The translations under genes were made by a program, and so were the position numbers. This document shows, piece by piece, positions 24,113-33,086 of a stretch of 64,000 bases of DNA (the stretch's first letter is position 1; each line of letters begins with the position of its first letter). The notes beneath the pieces are model-generated. The model did no database searches and was not told where the DNA came from. It worked only from the letters and a program-made list of their open reading frames with translations. The stretch spans positions 3,162,001 through 3,226,000 of the forward strand of contig NZ_CP025546.1 of NCBI RefSeq assembly GCF_003614435.1, read 5' to 3'. The DNA is from Mycobacterium paragordonae. Its GTDB lineage: Bacteria > Actinomycetota > Actinomycetes > Mycobacteriales > Mycobacteriaceae.

Positions 24113-25237
24113 GGCGTCCTTCCCGGGACTTTCCGCGAATACTTCACCAACAACACCGGTTTGAGCGACAACGAGATCTACGTGACCGAGATCGGTCAGA
24201 CGACTCCCGGCCACTGGTCTTGGATCGACCAGAATGGCATCGCCCACCCGATCGACCACAACGCCGCGAATGCCGCCGGCCACCTCACGAAGAACGGCGT
24301 GAACTACGCCAATATGTCGTTCACGCTCGCCCAGGCGGGCAACCTCTCGATGCCTTCCGAATTCGAAGGGGGCCGGATATTTCTGTCGATGAAGCAGCCG
24401 CTCTATCTCGCCATCAGCTCCGACAACTCGGGCTGGGCCGGTCCGAACCCGACGAATCCTTCCGATCCGAACTACAACACGGTCTACGACTGGTATGAGA
24501 TGACCTTCAAGAACGGCGCAGTTCCGTTCGGCGGCAACACAACTCAGGTGGACCAGTTCGGCTTCCCGTTCTCATTCACGGTGACGCAGGACTCCAGCGG
24601 CTTCTCGGGCACCGGCGGCCTGACCATGTCCCGGAATCAGATTTTCCAACAGTTCGCGACCACGGTCCCGGCGGAGTTCCAGGGACTGGTCATGCACGAT
24701 GCCAGCGGCAACCCGCTGCGGATCGTGGCCCCGCGGACCATCCAGCCCGGAGCTCTGTCCACCTGGCTTGATCCGGCGATCAATGACTTCTGGACGACGT
24801 ATCACAACAACCAGTTCAACTATCAGGGCCCCGGTTACACGGTGCATGGCAGCGTCGACGCCAGCGATCACTTCGTCTACAGCGTGACCTCCACCACGGG
24901 CAGCACGACGACGTGCACGATGACGAAACCCACTACAGCGCAAACCTTTGCCGCCGATGGCCCGTTCGTCGGCACCGGCCAGCAGGGGGCGTTCCTCGCC
25001 GAACTCGACGCGGCGTTCAACCGCGGCGTGGCGACTACGCCGGGTCAATGGGCCAACGTCGCTGCCTACTATCCGACGGGCGGGCGGTGGAACAACTGGG
25101 CACAGTTCTTCCACGTCAACAGCATCAACCACCTCGCCTACGGCTTCCCCTATGACGACGTCAACAGCCAGAGTTCGGTGGTGATCCTCGGCAACTCGCG
25201 GCCGCCGACTCAATTGTCGTTCGACCTCAGAAACTGA
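23249..25237 (+). CDS. PE_PGRS protein with C-terminal GH64 beta-1,3-glucanase domain
   Basis: A 662-residue fusion starting at ATG 23249 ([20 protein letters not shown] upstream). Residues 1-95 are a PE-type domain ([39 protein letters not shown]), 125-289 a Gly-rich PGRS segment, and 290-662 a catalytic domain with [43 protein letters not shown] and [12 protein letters not shown]. This order matches GH64 (laminaripentaose-producing endo-beta-1,3-glucanase, thaumatin-like fold); Glu417 and Asp435 occupy the expected catalytic neighbourhoods. Predicted to be ESX-5 exported and to cut beta-1,3-glucan outside the cell. The next gene shares nearly the same first 860 bp. Codon use changes at the boundary: the PE/PGRS part is rich in G/T-ending codons, the enzyme part in C-ending ones. 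Confidence 0.85.
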   Translation: MAYVSVGPQRVGVAAGDLVRLGSVIGAANAAARVSTTRLLAAGSDEVSAAIAALLGEHGQAYQVISAQVSSFHQRFVQALSAGAGAYAAAEAANVSLVQTLVQGALDVINAPTNAVLGRPLIGDGSNGAPGTGQAGGPGGMLWGNGGAGGFGGPGQTGGAGGAAGLIGNGGAGGAGGVGVTGTTGPAGQIGGIGGTGGAGGAGGRGGLLWGSGGTGGVGGIGGTGGVGGPANAAGVVGAGGPGGAGGLGGAGGAAGMFGTAGHAGADGTHGATGGTGSGGGGGGGGGGGVLPGTFREYFTNNTGLSDNEIYVTEIGQTTPGHWSWIDQNGIAHPIDHNAANAAGHLTKNGVNYANMSFTLAQAGNLSMPSEFEGGRIFLSMKQPLYLAISSDNSGWAGPNPTNPSDPNYNTVYDWYEMTFKNGAVPFGGNTTQVDQFGFPFSFTVTQDSSGFSGTGGLTMSRNQIFQQFATTVPAEFQGLVMHDASGNPLRIVAPRTIQPGALSTWLDPAINDFWTTYHNNQFNYQGPGYTVHGSVDASDHFVYSVTSTTGSTTTCTMTKPTTAQTFAADGPFVGTGQQGAFLAELDAAFNRGVATTPGQWANVAAYYPTGGRWNNWAQFFHVNSINHLAYGFPYDDVNSQSSVVILGNSRPPTQLSFDLRN

Positions 25238-25278
25238 CGCCTTCCGAACCCGGTGAGACGAGATCAAGGAGCTGTCTG

Positions 25279-26136
25279 ATGGCGTACGTATATGTGGGAC
25301 CGCAGCGGGTGGGGGTCGCGGCGGGTGATTTGGTCAGGTTGGGGTCGGTGATCGGTGCGGCCAATGCGGCGGCGCGGGTGTCGACGACGCAGTTGTTGGC
25401 GGCGGGTTCGGATGAGGTGTCGGCGGCGATTGCGGCGTTGTTGGGTGAGCATGGGCAGGCCTATCAGGTGATCAGCGCGCAGGTCGCGTCGTTTCATCAG
25501 CGGTTTGTGCAGGCTCTCAACGTCGGGGCAGGTGCTTATGCGGCGGCGGAGGCGGCGAACGCCTCGCTGGTGCAGACCCTGATGCAGGGCGCGTTGGACG
25601 TGATCAATGCGCCGACGAACGCCGTGTTAGGGCGTCCGCTAATCGGTGACGGCACCAATGGGGCGCCGGGGACCGGCCAGGCCGGAGGGCCGGGCGGGAT
25701 GTTGTGGGGTAACGGCGGCGCCGGCGGATCCGGGGCGCCGGGGCAGACCGGTGGTGCCGGCGGCGCGGCGGGGTTGATCGGTAACGGTGGCGCCGGTGGG
25801 GCCGGCGGAGCCGGGGTAACGGGCACGACCGGCCCGGCGGGTCAGATCGGTGGTATCGGTGGCACCGGCGGGGCGGGCGGGGCCGGCGGTCGCGGCGGGC
25901 TGTTGTGGGGCAACGGCGGGACCGGAGGCGTCGGCGGCGTCGGCGGCACCGGTGGGACGGGTGGCCCGGTCAACGCCGCGGGCGTGGTGGGTGCGGGCGG
26001 TCCGGGCGGTGCCGGCGGCCTCGGGGGTGCGGGTGGCGCGCCCGGATTGTTCGGCACTGCCGGTCACGCGGGCGTCGACGGCACCCACGGCGCTACCGGG
26101 GGCACCGGAAGCGGCGGAGGCGGCGGAGGCGGCGGC
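25279..26136 (+). repeat. Second copy of the 860-bp PE_PGRS module
   Basis: Partner of 23249-24112. Identity ends at the GGCGGAGGCGG stretch where the PGRS segment gives way to the enzyme domain. Confidence 0.85.
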
Positions 26137-26946
26137 TTCACCACAATTTGGCGCGACGACTTCACCGGCTCGGCCGGCTCCCCGGTCAACGGCTCGAACT
26201 GGCTGTACGACCTTGGCCACGGCTATCCCGGCGGAGCCTCGAACTGGGGCACCGGCGAGATCGAGTCGATGACCAACAGCACCAACAACGTCTATCTCGA
26301 CGGCAACGGCCACCTCGCCATCAAGCCGATCAGAGACGCCTCCGGTAACTGGACATCGGGCCGGATCGAGACGCAGCGCACCGACTTCGCGGCACCCACC
26401 GGCGGCGTGCTGCGCATCGAGGCATCGATCCAGCAACCCGACGTCAACACCACCAACGGGAAGGGCTACTGGCCGGCCTTCTGGGCGCTCGGTGACGCCG
26501 CCCGGCCCGTCGGCGCCAGCAACTGGCCCAGCATCGGCGAGCTGGACATCATGGAGAGCATCAACGGCCGCAGCTCGGTGTTCGGCACCGTCCACGGTGG
26601 CACCGCTCCGGGCGGCCCGTTCAACGAGTTCAACGGAATCGGTTCCGGCGAACGACCGGTGACGGGCGCGCAAACCAGCTTCCACACCTACGCCATCGAA
26701 CTGGACCGCAGCACCAGCGTCGAACAGTTGCGCTGGTACCTGGACGGCAACAACTATTTCACCGTCAACGCCAACCAGGTCCCCGCGGCCGACTGGAACA
26801 ACGCCACCCACCACGGGTTCTTCGTCATCTTGAACGTGGCGATGGGCGGCGGCTTCCCGAACGCATTCGGCGGCGGCCCCACCGTCGCAACGCTTTCCGG
26901 GCAACCGATGCTGGTCGATTACGTCTCGGTGTCCACCAAGGGCTGA
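25279..26946 (+). CDS. PE_PGRS protein with C-terminal GH16 beta-glucanase domain
   Basis: A 555-residue fusion; ATG 25279 follows AAGGAG. Residues 1-285 are almost identical to those of the preceding PE-GH64 protein. Residues 290-555 form a GH16 domain: [18 protein letters not shown] at the start, [24 protein letters not shown], and the catalytic ELDIMES motif (Glu421, Asp423, Glu426), then TYAIELDRS and NVAMGGGFP. The ExDxxE triad is intact. GH16 laminarinase-type enzymes hydrolyse beta-1,3- or mixed beta-1,3/1,4-glucans. It lies 41 bp after the GH64 gene and is probably co-transcribed, so two complementary glucanases are made together. Export by ESX-5 is inferred from the PE domain. Confidence 0.87.
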   Translation: MAYVYVGPQRVGVAAGDLVRLGSVIGAANAAARVSTTQLLAAGSDEVSAAIAALLGEHGQAYQVISAQVASFHQRFVQALNVGAGAYAAAEAANASLVQTLMQGALDVINAPTNAVLGRPLIGDGTNGAPGTGQAGGPGGMLWGNGGAGGSGAPGQTGGAGGAAGLIGNGGAGGAGGAGVTGTTGPAGQIGGIGGTGGAGGAGGRGGLLWGNGGTGGVGGVGGTGGTGGPVNAAGVVGAGGPGGAGGLGGAGGAPGLFGTAGHAGVDGTHGATGGTGSGGGGGGGGFTTIWRDDFTGSAGSPVNGSNWLYDLGHGYPGGASNWGTGEIESMTNSTNNVYLDGNGHLAIKPIRDASGNWTSGRIETQRTDFAAPTGGVLRIEASIQQPDVNTTNGKGYWPAFWALGDAARPVGASNWPSIGELDIMESINGRSSVFGTVHGGTAPGGPFNEFNGIGSGERPVTGAQTSFHTYAIELDRSTSVEQLRWYLDGNNYFTVNANQVPAADWNNATHHGFFVILNVAMGGGFPNAFGGGPTVATLSGQPMLVDYVSVSTKG

Positions 26947-27022
26947 ACGATGGCTGGTCGCAGGTAGCGCGCCACCACAGACGCCGCAGACACTTTCCGC
27001 TTCATAGGGCAGCATGGGGTTG

Positions 27023-28105
27023 GTGACAACTCCGCAAGGGCCGTCCCGCGGGAACCCGCCGGAATGGCATCGCCCCACCGAGCCCGGCCCGAACCCCGCC
27101 AGGAGGCCGGGCCCCCCGCCACCTCCGCCGCCCCCGTCCGGATCACCGACCGAGCGGATTGCGCATGGCGGTCGGCCTTATCCACCACCGCAACCGCCCG
27201 GCCGGCCGCCGGGTCCGCCGCAACCGCCAGGCCGTCCGCCGGCCGCCCGCCCCTACCCGCCGGCCCGTCCGCCCGCTCCGGGGCCGGATCAACCCGGGCC
27301 ACCGGAGCAGGCCACGACCCGGCTGCCCACACAGCCGCCGGCCAACAGTGCGCCGGCGAAAACACCACGCCGACGACGGAAGACACCGTTGATCCTGGCC
27401 ATCGTGTTGGCTGTCGTCCTGGCCCTGGTGGTCGGCGCGGAGTTCCTCATCCGCCACCTGGCCGGGAACAAGGTGGCCAGCGCCGTGGCGTGCGAGGTTG
27501 AGGACAGCGCCACAGTATCGTTCGCCGCCATGCCGCCGATGCTGTGGCAGTACATCAGCAGCTCCTACCCGCACATCTCGGTGGAAACCGCCGGCAACCA
27601 GGTGCGCAGCGCCAAGGGCATGAAAGTCACCATCGATATCAAGGATCTCCGGCTGAGCGACGGCAACGACTCCAAGGGCACCATCGGCGCGGTGAACGGC
27701 ACCATCACCTGGTCATCGGACGGCATCAAGAAATCGATCGAGGATGCCATCCCGGTCCTCGGCAGTTTCGTGACCAGCAAGGTCACTACGAAGCCCAGTG
27801 ACGGAACCATCGAACTGAAGGGGATGCTCGACAGCGTCACCCTCAAGCCCCAGATCGTTAACAACGGCCTGTCACTGCAGGTGGTCAACCTGACCGCGTT
27901 GGGGTCCAAACTGTCGACGGATACGGTGCAATCGAACCTGGACAGTCTCACGTCGAAAGCGACACAGAACTATCCGCTGGGCATCCACGCCGAGACCGTG
28001 AAAGTCACCGACACCGGCCTGGAGGCGACATTCGCCACCACAAACGCGACCATCCCCGCGTCATCGTCGTCGAAGAACGGTCAGGACTGTTTCAGCGGAC
28101 TCTGA
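27023..28105 (+). CDS. DUF2993 (LmeA-like) membrane-anchored lipid-binding protein
   Basis: A 360-residue protein (start GTG 27023; ATG 27014 is also in frame). Residues 1-115 are extremely Pro/Arg-rich and cytoplasmic, ending in a basic KTPRRRRKT stretch. One membrane helix follows (LILAIVLAVVLALVVGAEFLI). The outside domain (about 145-360) is a DUF2993 domain (VTIDIKDLRLSDGNDSKGTIGAVNGTITW; TIELKGMLDSVTLKPQIVNNGLSLQVVNL), the family of LmeA, a periplasmic phospholipid-binding protein needed for lipomannan maturation. Role in envelope lipid handling is inferred. It ends 31-37 bp before the SDR gene. Confidence 0.78.
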   Translation: MTTPQGPSRGNPPEWHRPTEPGPNPARRPGPPPPPPPPSGSPTERIAHGGRPYPPPQPPGRPPGPPQPPGRPPAARPYPPARPPAPGPDQPGPPEQATTRLPTQPPANSAPAKTPRRRRKTPLILAIVLAVVLALVVGAEFLIRHLAGNKVASAVACEVEDSATVSFAAMPPMLWQYISSSYPHISVETAGNQVRSAKGMKVTIDIKDLRLSDGNDSKGTIGAVNGTITWSSDGIKKSIEDAIPVLGSFVTSKVTTKPSDGTIELKGMLDSVTLKPQIVNNGLSLQVVNLTALGSKLSTDTVQSNLDSLTSKATQNYPLGIHAETVKVTDTGLEATFATTNATIPASSSSKNGQDCFSGL

Positions 28106-28142
28106 TCCGGCCCCGCGCAACTGATGCGGTAGACATGTGCCG

Positions 28143-28934
28143 ATGAAGGTCGACGGATCGGTCGCGGTGGTCACCGGAGCGGGCTCGGGCATCGGCAGGG
28201 CTATCGCCGCGGCACTGGCTTCAGCTGGCGCTGCGGTGGTGGCCGCGGATATCGACGCGGCTTCGGCGAACGACACCGCGGCGATGATCGGTGGTGTCGC
28301 GGCCGCCGCGGACGCCGCGAGCACCGACGGCATCGCGACCCTGCTCGACACCGCGCGCCAGGCGTTCGGCCCAGTGGACATCTACGTCGCAAATGCAGGC
28401 ATCAACGGCCAACTCGGCCTCGGCGACGACGAAGCCGCCTGGGACCGGATCATCGACATCAACCTACGCGCCCACATCCGAGCGGCTAAAGCTGTTGTGC
28501 CGCAATGGCTTGAGCGTGGCAGTGGACATTTCGTGGCGGTCGCCTCTGCGGCCGGCCTGCTGACCCAGCTCGGTGCCGCGCCCTACAGCGTGACCAAGCA
28601 CGCCGCAGTCGGGTTCGCCGAGTGGTTGGCCATCAGATACGGCGACCAGGGAATCGGTGTGAGCTGCGTGTGCCCTATGGGTGTCGACACTCCCATGCTG
28701 CACGGTATGACCGAGTCGCCCGATGCGGAGATGCGGATGGCCGGCGCCGCCGTCACCAGTTCCGGCGAGGTGGTCGCCCCGGAGGCCGTAGCGGCGCTCG
28801 TCGTCCAGGCCATCGCCGACCGCAAGTTTCTGGTTCTGCCGCACCCGGAGGTCCTGACCATGTATCGGCAGAAGGGCGCCGACTACGACCGGTGGATCGC
28901 CGGGATGCGCCGCTTTCAACGCACTCTGCAGTAG
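28143..28934 (+). CDS. Short-chain dehydrogenase/reductase
   Basis: A classical SDR of 263 residues (ATG 28143; GTG 28137 also possible). The Rossmann cofactor loop is TGAGSGIG, acidic ADID after the second strand suggests NAD(H) preference, then NAG, the catalytic Ser region (VAVASAAGLL) and YSVTK active-site pair. The tail has CPMGVDTPMLHGM, as in substrate-loop regions. Substrate unknown. Possibly co-transcribed with the preceding DUF2993 gene. Confidence 0.85.
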   Translation: MKVDGSVAVVTGAGSGIGRAIAAALASAGAAVVAADIDAASANDTAAMIGGVAAAADAASTDGIATLLDTARQAFGPVDIYVANAGINGQLGLGDDEAAWDRIIDINLRAHIRAAKAVVPQWLERGSGHFVAVASAAGLLTQLGAAPYSVTKHAAVGFAEWLAIRYGDQGIGVSCVCPMGVDTPMLHGMTESPDAEMRMAGAAVTSSGEVVAPEAVAALVVQAIADRKFLVLPHPEVLTMYRQKGADYDRWIAGMRRFQRTLQ

Positions 28935-28976
28935 CGGCCGACGGAGCTGCCCACAGGCACCGCGTGCCGTGGTCGA

Positions 28977-29135
28977 TCAGCGGTGATGCGGCGGCTGCTC
29001 GTCGCGGAGCCGACTCTCGTCCCACGCAGTGCGCACCTGCTCCTCTTCGCCGAACCGCTCCAGCTCCTCGGGCGTGACGTGTACCCGCGGGCGTCTGGGC
29101 GTCGCGGCTGGTGGTTGTGGGGGTTCGGCGGGCAT
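28977..29135 (-). CDS. Small hypothetical protein
   Basis: A 52-residue Pro- and Glu/Arg-rich protein. ATG 29135 follows AGGAAG with an 8-bp spacer, which makes this start better than the long in-frame extension to 29300. The core HVTPEELERFGEEEQVRTAWDESR is charged and helical. No family recognised. Confidence 0.5.
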   Translation of the reverse strand: MPAEPPQPPAATPRRPRVHVTPEELERFGEEEQVRTAWDESRLRDEQPPHHR

Positions 29136-29614
29136 GAAGCGATTCTTCCTGTCTCGATGGCACGGCCCGCTCGGCGGATCGTGGGGCTCTTCTACATCGT
29201 CGCAGGTTCTCCGCGAAAACGGCACGGTGGTCGCCGGGGCGGTGCCCCAATGGCACCGTTGCAGGTGCGAATTATGCTGCATTGCAATCACTTTGGTCAT
29301 CAGAGCAATTCGCGCAGACCCGGGTTAACGACCCAGCCGGGAAGTGCGGGCGTCCGCACCCGGCCCGCCTGCTGCCCCGTGACGAAATCAGCTCTGCTCG
29401 CGCGGATTTCCGCTCGTCGATATGGCCGCAACCGGAAATCCGTGGGCGCAAGCCGAAGATGCCGCTGGGCGATCTGGGATTCTTCCCGGTAATGGCAACG
29501 GGATGAGTTGCCAAGCGCAACACTGAGAGGCGTATGACTACAGGCGTCATGGTCAATGTGCCGAAAGGGACGATTGTCCATCACGCGGCGGTTCTCGTTC
29601 GAAGAGGAGAATGA
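29136..29614. other. Intergenic region with an inverted repeat
   Basis: About 480 bp without a credible gene. It must carry the promoter of the CDGP gene. CGGATTTCCG (29403-29412) and CGGAAATCCG (29433-29442) form a perfect 10-bp inverted repeat with a 20-bp spacer, of unknown role. Confidence 0.4.
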
Positions 29615-30121
29615 GTGAAGAAATTCGCCATTTTCGGCATTGCGGCAACTGCGTGGCTAATTTCAGGTGTCCCTGTGGCACAAGCGGATATCGGCGGCAA
29701 CGTGCCTGGGCCCGGTTTGTGTGACTATCCAGGGGTCGGGGGATCTGGGATGGAGATGGGCGCCTATCACTACTGGTGCGATTTCCCCACTGAGGAAAAT
29801 GGCAGTCGCTGGCACTGCGAGTACGGCGGCGGCGCCGTACAGGGTGTCGGTGGCGTAAATATCTTCTTCCTGACCGCCCAGGTCATCACTCCGCTGGGTG
29901 CGCTGGAGGGCTCGTGCTCGTTCCGCTGCCCGGACGGCTCGCTGTCGGCCGCGCCGAATCCGCCCGGCGCGTGGAAAAACGGGCTTACCCCGAAGAAGTG
30001 CGTTCCGGTGGAAGTATCGCCGATCGCAGAACCGAATACGGATTTGCCGGGCTGGCCGGGGCACCTTCCCGCCGTCACCAATCCGGTAACCCCCAACCCG
30101 GTGACGACGGAGAACCCGTAA
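29615..30121 (+). CDS. CDGP-type secreted protein
   Basis: A 168-residue exported protein; GTG 29615 follows GAGGAGAATGA. Signal peptide residues 1-24 (KKFAIFGIAATAWLISGVPVAQA). The mature part is Cys/Gly/Trp-rich (GPGLCDYPGVGGSGMEMGAYHYWCDFPTE; SCSFRCPDGSLSAAPNPPGAWKN) with a Pro/Thr/Asn tail. The CDYPG element and overall layout match mycobacterial CDGP-domain secreted proteins of unknown function. Cysteines are probably disulphide-bonded. Confidence 0.7.
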   Translation: MKKFAIFGIAATAWLISGVPVAQADIGGNVPGPGLCDYPGVGGSGMEMGAYHYWCDFPTEENGSRWHCEYGGGAVQGVGGVNIFFLTAQVITPLGALEGSCSFRCPDGSLSAAPNPPGAWKNGLTPKKCVPVEVSPIAEPNTDLPGWPGHLPAVTNPVTPNPVTTENP

Positions 30122-30236
30122 GGCCACACGCGTCGCTGGGACACGGCCTTCCGGGAACGCTCTGTCGAATCTCAGCCGTCCCACGCGCGCAGTGAGCCGA
30201 TGGTCCGCGGCGCGACCGGGTACAAGTAGCAATGTG

Positions 30237-30716
30237 ATGACCACTGAGGAGGTGGCCCGCGAGCTCGGCCACCCCGGCGCCCAGCATCTGCTCTCGGGTT
30301 CGATGGCTCGCCTCGCCTACAACGGCCACGACGGTTTCCCGCGGGTGGTTCCCGTCGGGTTCTACTGGACCGGTGAACGCGTCGTCGTCTCTACGGCGTC
30401 GACCGCGCCCAAGGCCCGCGCGCTCGCTTCCCGCCCGCAAGTCGCGCTGACGATCGACGGCGGCTCGACGCCCGAGGAGGCGAAGGCCCTGTTGATCCGC
30501 GGTCTCGCCACGCTGGAGACCGTCGACGGCGTCACTGAGGAATACCTCGCGTCGGCCAGAAAAGACATGGACGGACCCGAACTCGCCGAGTTCGAACGCA
30601 ATGTGCGATCGACATACAGGCAGATGGTGCGAATTTCCATCGAGCCGCTGTGGGCACGGTTCTATGACTTCGGCGCCGGCCGGCTGCCGGAATTTCTCGC
30701 CGCCCTCGGCGGCTAG
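30237..30716 (+). CDS. Pyridoxamine 5'-phosphate oxidase-like flavoprotein
   Basis: A 159-residue protein of the PPOX/FDOR split-barrel superfamily. ATG 30237 (GTG 30234 adjacent). Signature segments are RLAYNGHDGFPRVVPVGFYWTGERVVV, TAPKARALASRPQVALTID and IRGLATLETVDGV, with YRQMVRISIEPLWARFYDFG near the end. It likely binds FMN or F420 and acts as a reductase of unknown substrate. Single gene converging on the MPT63-like gene. Confidence 0.78.
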   Translation: MTTEEVARELGHPGAQHLLSGSMARLAYNGHDGFPRVVPVGFYWTGERVVVSTASTAPKARALASRPQVALTIDGGSTPEEAKALLIRGLATLETVDGVTEEYLASARKDMDGPELAEFERNVRSTYRQMVRISIEPLWARFYDFGAGRLPEFLAALGG

Positions 30717-30749
30717 TCAGCCTTCTTTCGGCTCCGGCAAAAGGCGAAA

Positions 30750-30785
30750 CCTCCCTGAGCCACGAGGCGGCGTGGCCCAGGGAGG
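30750..30785. terminator. Convergent hairpin terminator
   Basis: CCTCCCTGAGCCAC and its near-complement GTGGCCCAGGGAGG form a strong stem with a 7-8 nt loop, between the convergent PPOX and MPT63-like genes. No U-tract, as usual for mycobacteria. Confidence 0.65.
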
Positions 30786-30822
30786 CGTGCCCAGGTGTAC
30801 AGCTGGGTGTCTAGCCAGGTGT

Positions 30823-31374
30823 TTAGGTCGCCGGAGCGGGAAGCGCACCGGGTGCCGGGCTGGAATTCGGCATCTCACCAGGTACGGATGAGCCAGAAAC
30901 GTTCGAGGTCCAGATCAAGATGTCCTGAAGCCCGTCGTTGTAGACCACACCGTTCGGCGCTGCGCCAGTCACATCGAAATACAGCATGCCGGTCGATTCG
31001 CTGCCTTGCGGAATGGGTGCCGGATTGAGGCCATTGGGAACCGACGCCTTGTCGATCAGTTTGTAGGTCTGACCGTTGGGCCCGCGGGCGCTGAAGTCCT
31101 TCACCATCGGGGTGACGGTGCCGCCGTCGGACCGGGCGGTGATATTGGCCTGGTAAATGGTCCCTTTGGGCGTGTAACCGGGAATCGCGACGGTGCTCTG
31201 CTGCAAGTTGCTGACCGTATAGGTGGTGATCATCGGCCCGTCGATCAGCTGCTGGCTGGTTCCGAATCCCTCGATGCTCGGGGGCGCCGCGGCGGCAATT
31301 CCGCCGCCGAAAACGGTTCCCGCAATTGCTGCGGCACCAATGGCGGCCTTGAGAGTTGTCTTTGTGAACCTCAC
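30823..31374 (-). CDS. MPT63-like (DUF1942) secreted immunoglobulin-fold protein
   Basis: A 183-residue exported protein. GTG 31374 is supported by GAAGGAGCCC upstream; the frame runs much further upstream without support. Signal peptide (RFTKTTLKAAIGAAAIAGTVFGGGIAAAA). The mature domain (GTSQQLIDGPMITTYTVSNLQQST; GTIYQANITARSDGGTVTPMVKDFSARG; STGMLYFDVTGAAPNGVVYND) matches the MPT63/MPB63 antigen family, a small secreted beta-sandwich of unknown function in mycobacteria. A Pro/Ala tail follows. Confidence 0.82.
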   Translation of the reverse strand: MRFTKTTLKAAIGAAAIAGTVFGGGIAAAAPPSIEGFGTSQQLIDGPMITTYTVSNLQQSTVAIPGYTPKGTIYQANITARSDGGTVTPMVKDFSARGPNGQTYKLIDKASVPNGLNPAPIPQGSESTGMLYFDVTGAAPNGVVYNDGLQDILIWTSNVSGSSVPGEMPNSSPAPGALPAPAT

Positions 31375-31781
31375 GATGGGCTCCTTCGTTCGATCAATTT
31401 CCGTCATGCGATGACCCGATCCCGCAGGAACACCGCACTTAACCGCCGTACCCCACCACAGGGCCGTCAAAACGCGGCCGATTGGCCGGACGAATGACCG
31501 GCTCAGTACTTGAGGCTTATTCGTGCTAACGATTTGCGCGCTGAGCGCGATAGACCAAAACGTGATCGGGGCGCGGGCAGTCGAAGGTAGCGGCACCGTT
31601 TTGTGGCGTCCGCACAACGAGGCTTTGCAACATTGGCAGCCGGTCACGATGTGCAAGCGGCCGCTCGGCCGTAGTTTGCTGTCAGCGCAGGCGGCGGTCC
31701 TGAACACCAGCAATTCGGGTAACTCGAATCGATTCATCGAGGCCAGGTTGGCCACATTGCGGCGAGTAGGAAGGGAACACA
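31375..31781. promoter_or_regulatory. Divergent promoter region (MPT63-like and WhiB)
   Basis: About 400 bp without a gene between divergent genes. AAGGGAACAC precedes the WhiB start. I see no clear operator. Confidence 0.35.
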
Positions 31782-32132
31782 TTGTTGTCAGAAGCGCGAT
31801 CGACCCCGCGGCAATTAGGCTTGGCGGCTGCCAACACCAATCCGCGTGCACTGAACTCCGAGGATCGCACGTGGGTTATCGACGCTCTGTGCCGGAACAC
31901 AGATCCTGACGAACTCTTCGTGCGTGGGGCGGCCCAACGCAAGGCTGCGAATATCTGCCGCAACTGCCCGGTGAAGCGGGAATGTGGCGCGGACGCACTC
32001 GACAACAAGGTTGAGTACGGCGTTTGGGGCGGCCTGACCGAGCGTCGGCGCCGGGCGCTGCTCAAGCAGCACCCCGAAGTCATGTCGTGGGCCGACTTCT
32101 TCACCAAGCAGAACGCCCGGTTCGCGGGTTAA
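31782..32132 (+). CDS. WhiB-family iron-sulfur regulator (WhiB4-like)
   Basis: A 116-residue protein starting at TTG 31782. The four cluster cysteines are Cys37, Cys59, Cys62 and Cys68 (ALCR; ICRNCPVKREC), followed by the GVWGG turn and a basic RRRRALLKQHPE segment for DNA contact. The block DPDELFVRGAAQRKAA and ADALDNKVE resembles WhiB4, an oxygen- and redox-sensitive regulator in M. tuberculosis; this may be WhiB4 or a close paralogue. It likely binds a [4Fe-4S] cluster. Confidence 0.87.
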   Translation: MLSEARSTPRQLGLAAANTNPRALNSEDRTWVIDALCRNTDPDELFVRGAAQRKAANICRNCPVKRECGADALDNKVEYGVWGGLTERRRRALLKQHPEVMSWADFFTKQNARFAG

Positions 32133-32171
32133 GCACCCCGGCGGTGTAAGCGGCCGGCGAATCTCAACGGC

Positions 32172-32975
32172 TCACGGCCCGTTCGATCGACGGCGAGCGG
32201 CGAAATCGCGCAGGGCTTGTCGGTGGTCTTCGGTCGCCAGCCCGATCACCTGCGACCGCATCTCCAACTCGAGATGTTCGCGCAAACCGCCGGCGCCGAT
32301 GCTCGCGTTCAGCAGTTCCTTCGACATCTGGACCGCCAACCGAGGGCGTGCGGCGATCGTTGCGGCCAGTTCGATCGCGGCCTGCAGCGGGTCGTCGACG
32401 ATTCGCTGGACCAGCCCGAGTCGCTGGCCCTCGGCCGCACCCAGCGGGGACCCGCTGTAGAACAGCTCGGCCGCGGCACCTGCTCCGATCAACCTCGGCA
32501 GCATCCACGAGAGTCCCATGTCGCCGATAGAGACCCCGAGCTTGAGGAAGGGTGCGATGAAAACCGCGTCCGGAGAACAGAATCGGATGTCGGCTGCGGT
32601 CGCGATGGCGAACCCGCCGCCGACGGCGGGACCACGAACGGCGGCGATCACCGGTTGCCCGATCTCCCGCATCGTCAGCACCGAGCTGACCGCACGCCGC
32701 ATCACCGCGTAGACCTCCTCGACCGGTTCGCCGCCGGCGCCGGTCGGCTCGGTTGCCTTGAGATCCATTCCGGTGCAAAAGGCTTTGTCACCGCCCGTGA
32801 TCACCACGGCGCCGCAGGCGGGGTCCTCACCCAGTTGCCGCAGAACTCGTTCCAGGTCGCACAACGTCTGCATGGTGAGCGGGTTGAGTCGCTCCGGGCG
32901 GTCGAAAGCTATGACGCCGACTCCGTCGGGCCGCAGTTCGGCGCGCAAACCATCGAGTCTCTGGTGCTCGACCAT
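32172..32975 (-). CDS. Crotonase/enoyl-CoA hydratase-like protein
   Basis: A 267-residue crotonase-fold protein: IAFDRPERLNPLT, the oxyanion-hole segments GGDKAFCTGMDL and RGPAVGGGFAIATAADIRF, and LIGAGAAAELFYSG. In typical hydratases the catalytic Glu144 lies in a QPExxLG motif; here it reads APFLKLG, so that Glu is missing, whereas the Glu164 equivalent (AAAELF) remains. It is therefore not a canonical hydratase and may be an isomerase, hydrolase or acyl-CoA-binding member. Ends 40 bp from the WhiB gene, convergent. Confidence 0.8.
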   Translation of the reverse strand: MVEHQRLDGLRAELRPDGVGVIAFDRPERLNPLTMQTLCDLERVLRQLGEDPACGAVVITGGDKAFCTGMDLKATEPTGAGGEPVEEVYAVMRRAVSSVLTMREIGQPVIAAVRGPAVGGGFAIATAADIRFCSPDAVFIAPFLKLGVSIGDMGLSWMLPRLIGAGAAAELFYSGSPLGAAEGQRLGLVQRIVDDPLQAAIELAATIAARPRLAVQMSKELLNASIGAGGLREHLELEMRSQVIGLATEDHRQALRDFAARRRSNGP

Positions 32976-33086
32976 GAGCCGTCACCCTTCGTTGCAGAGC
33001 CGTTTCAGGCGCCGGCCGTGGACACGGACGATCGCCGGCTTAGCGCCGAGTTCGCCTGCGACCGCGCGGCGTGTTTCCGGAGCCGC

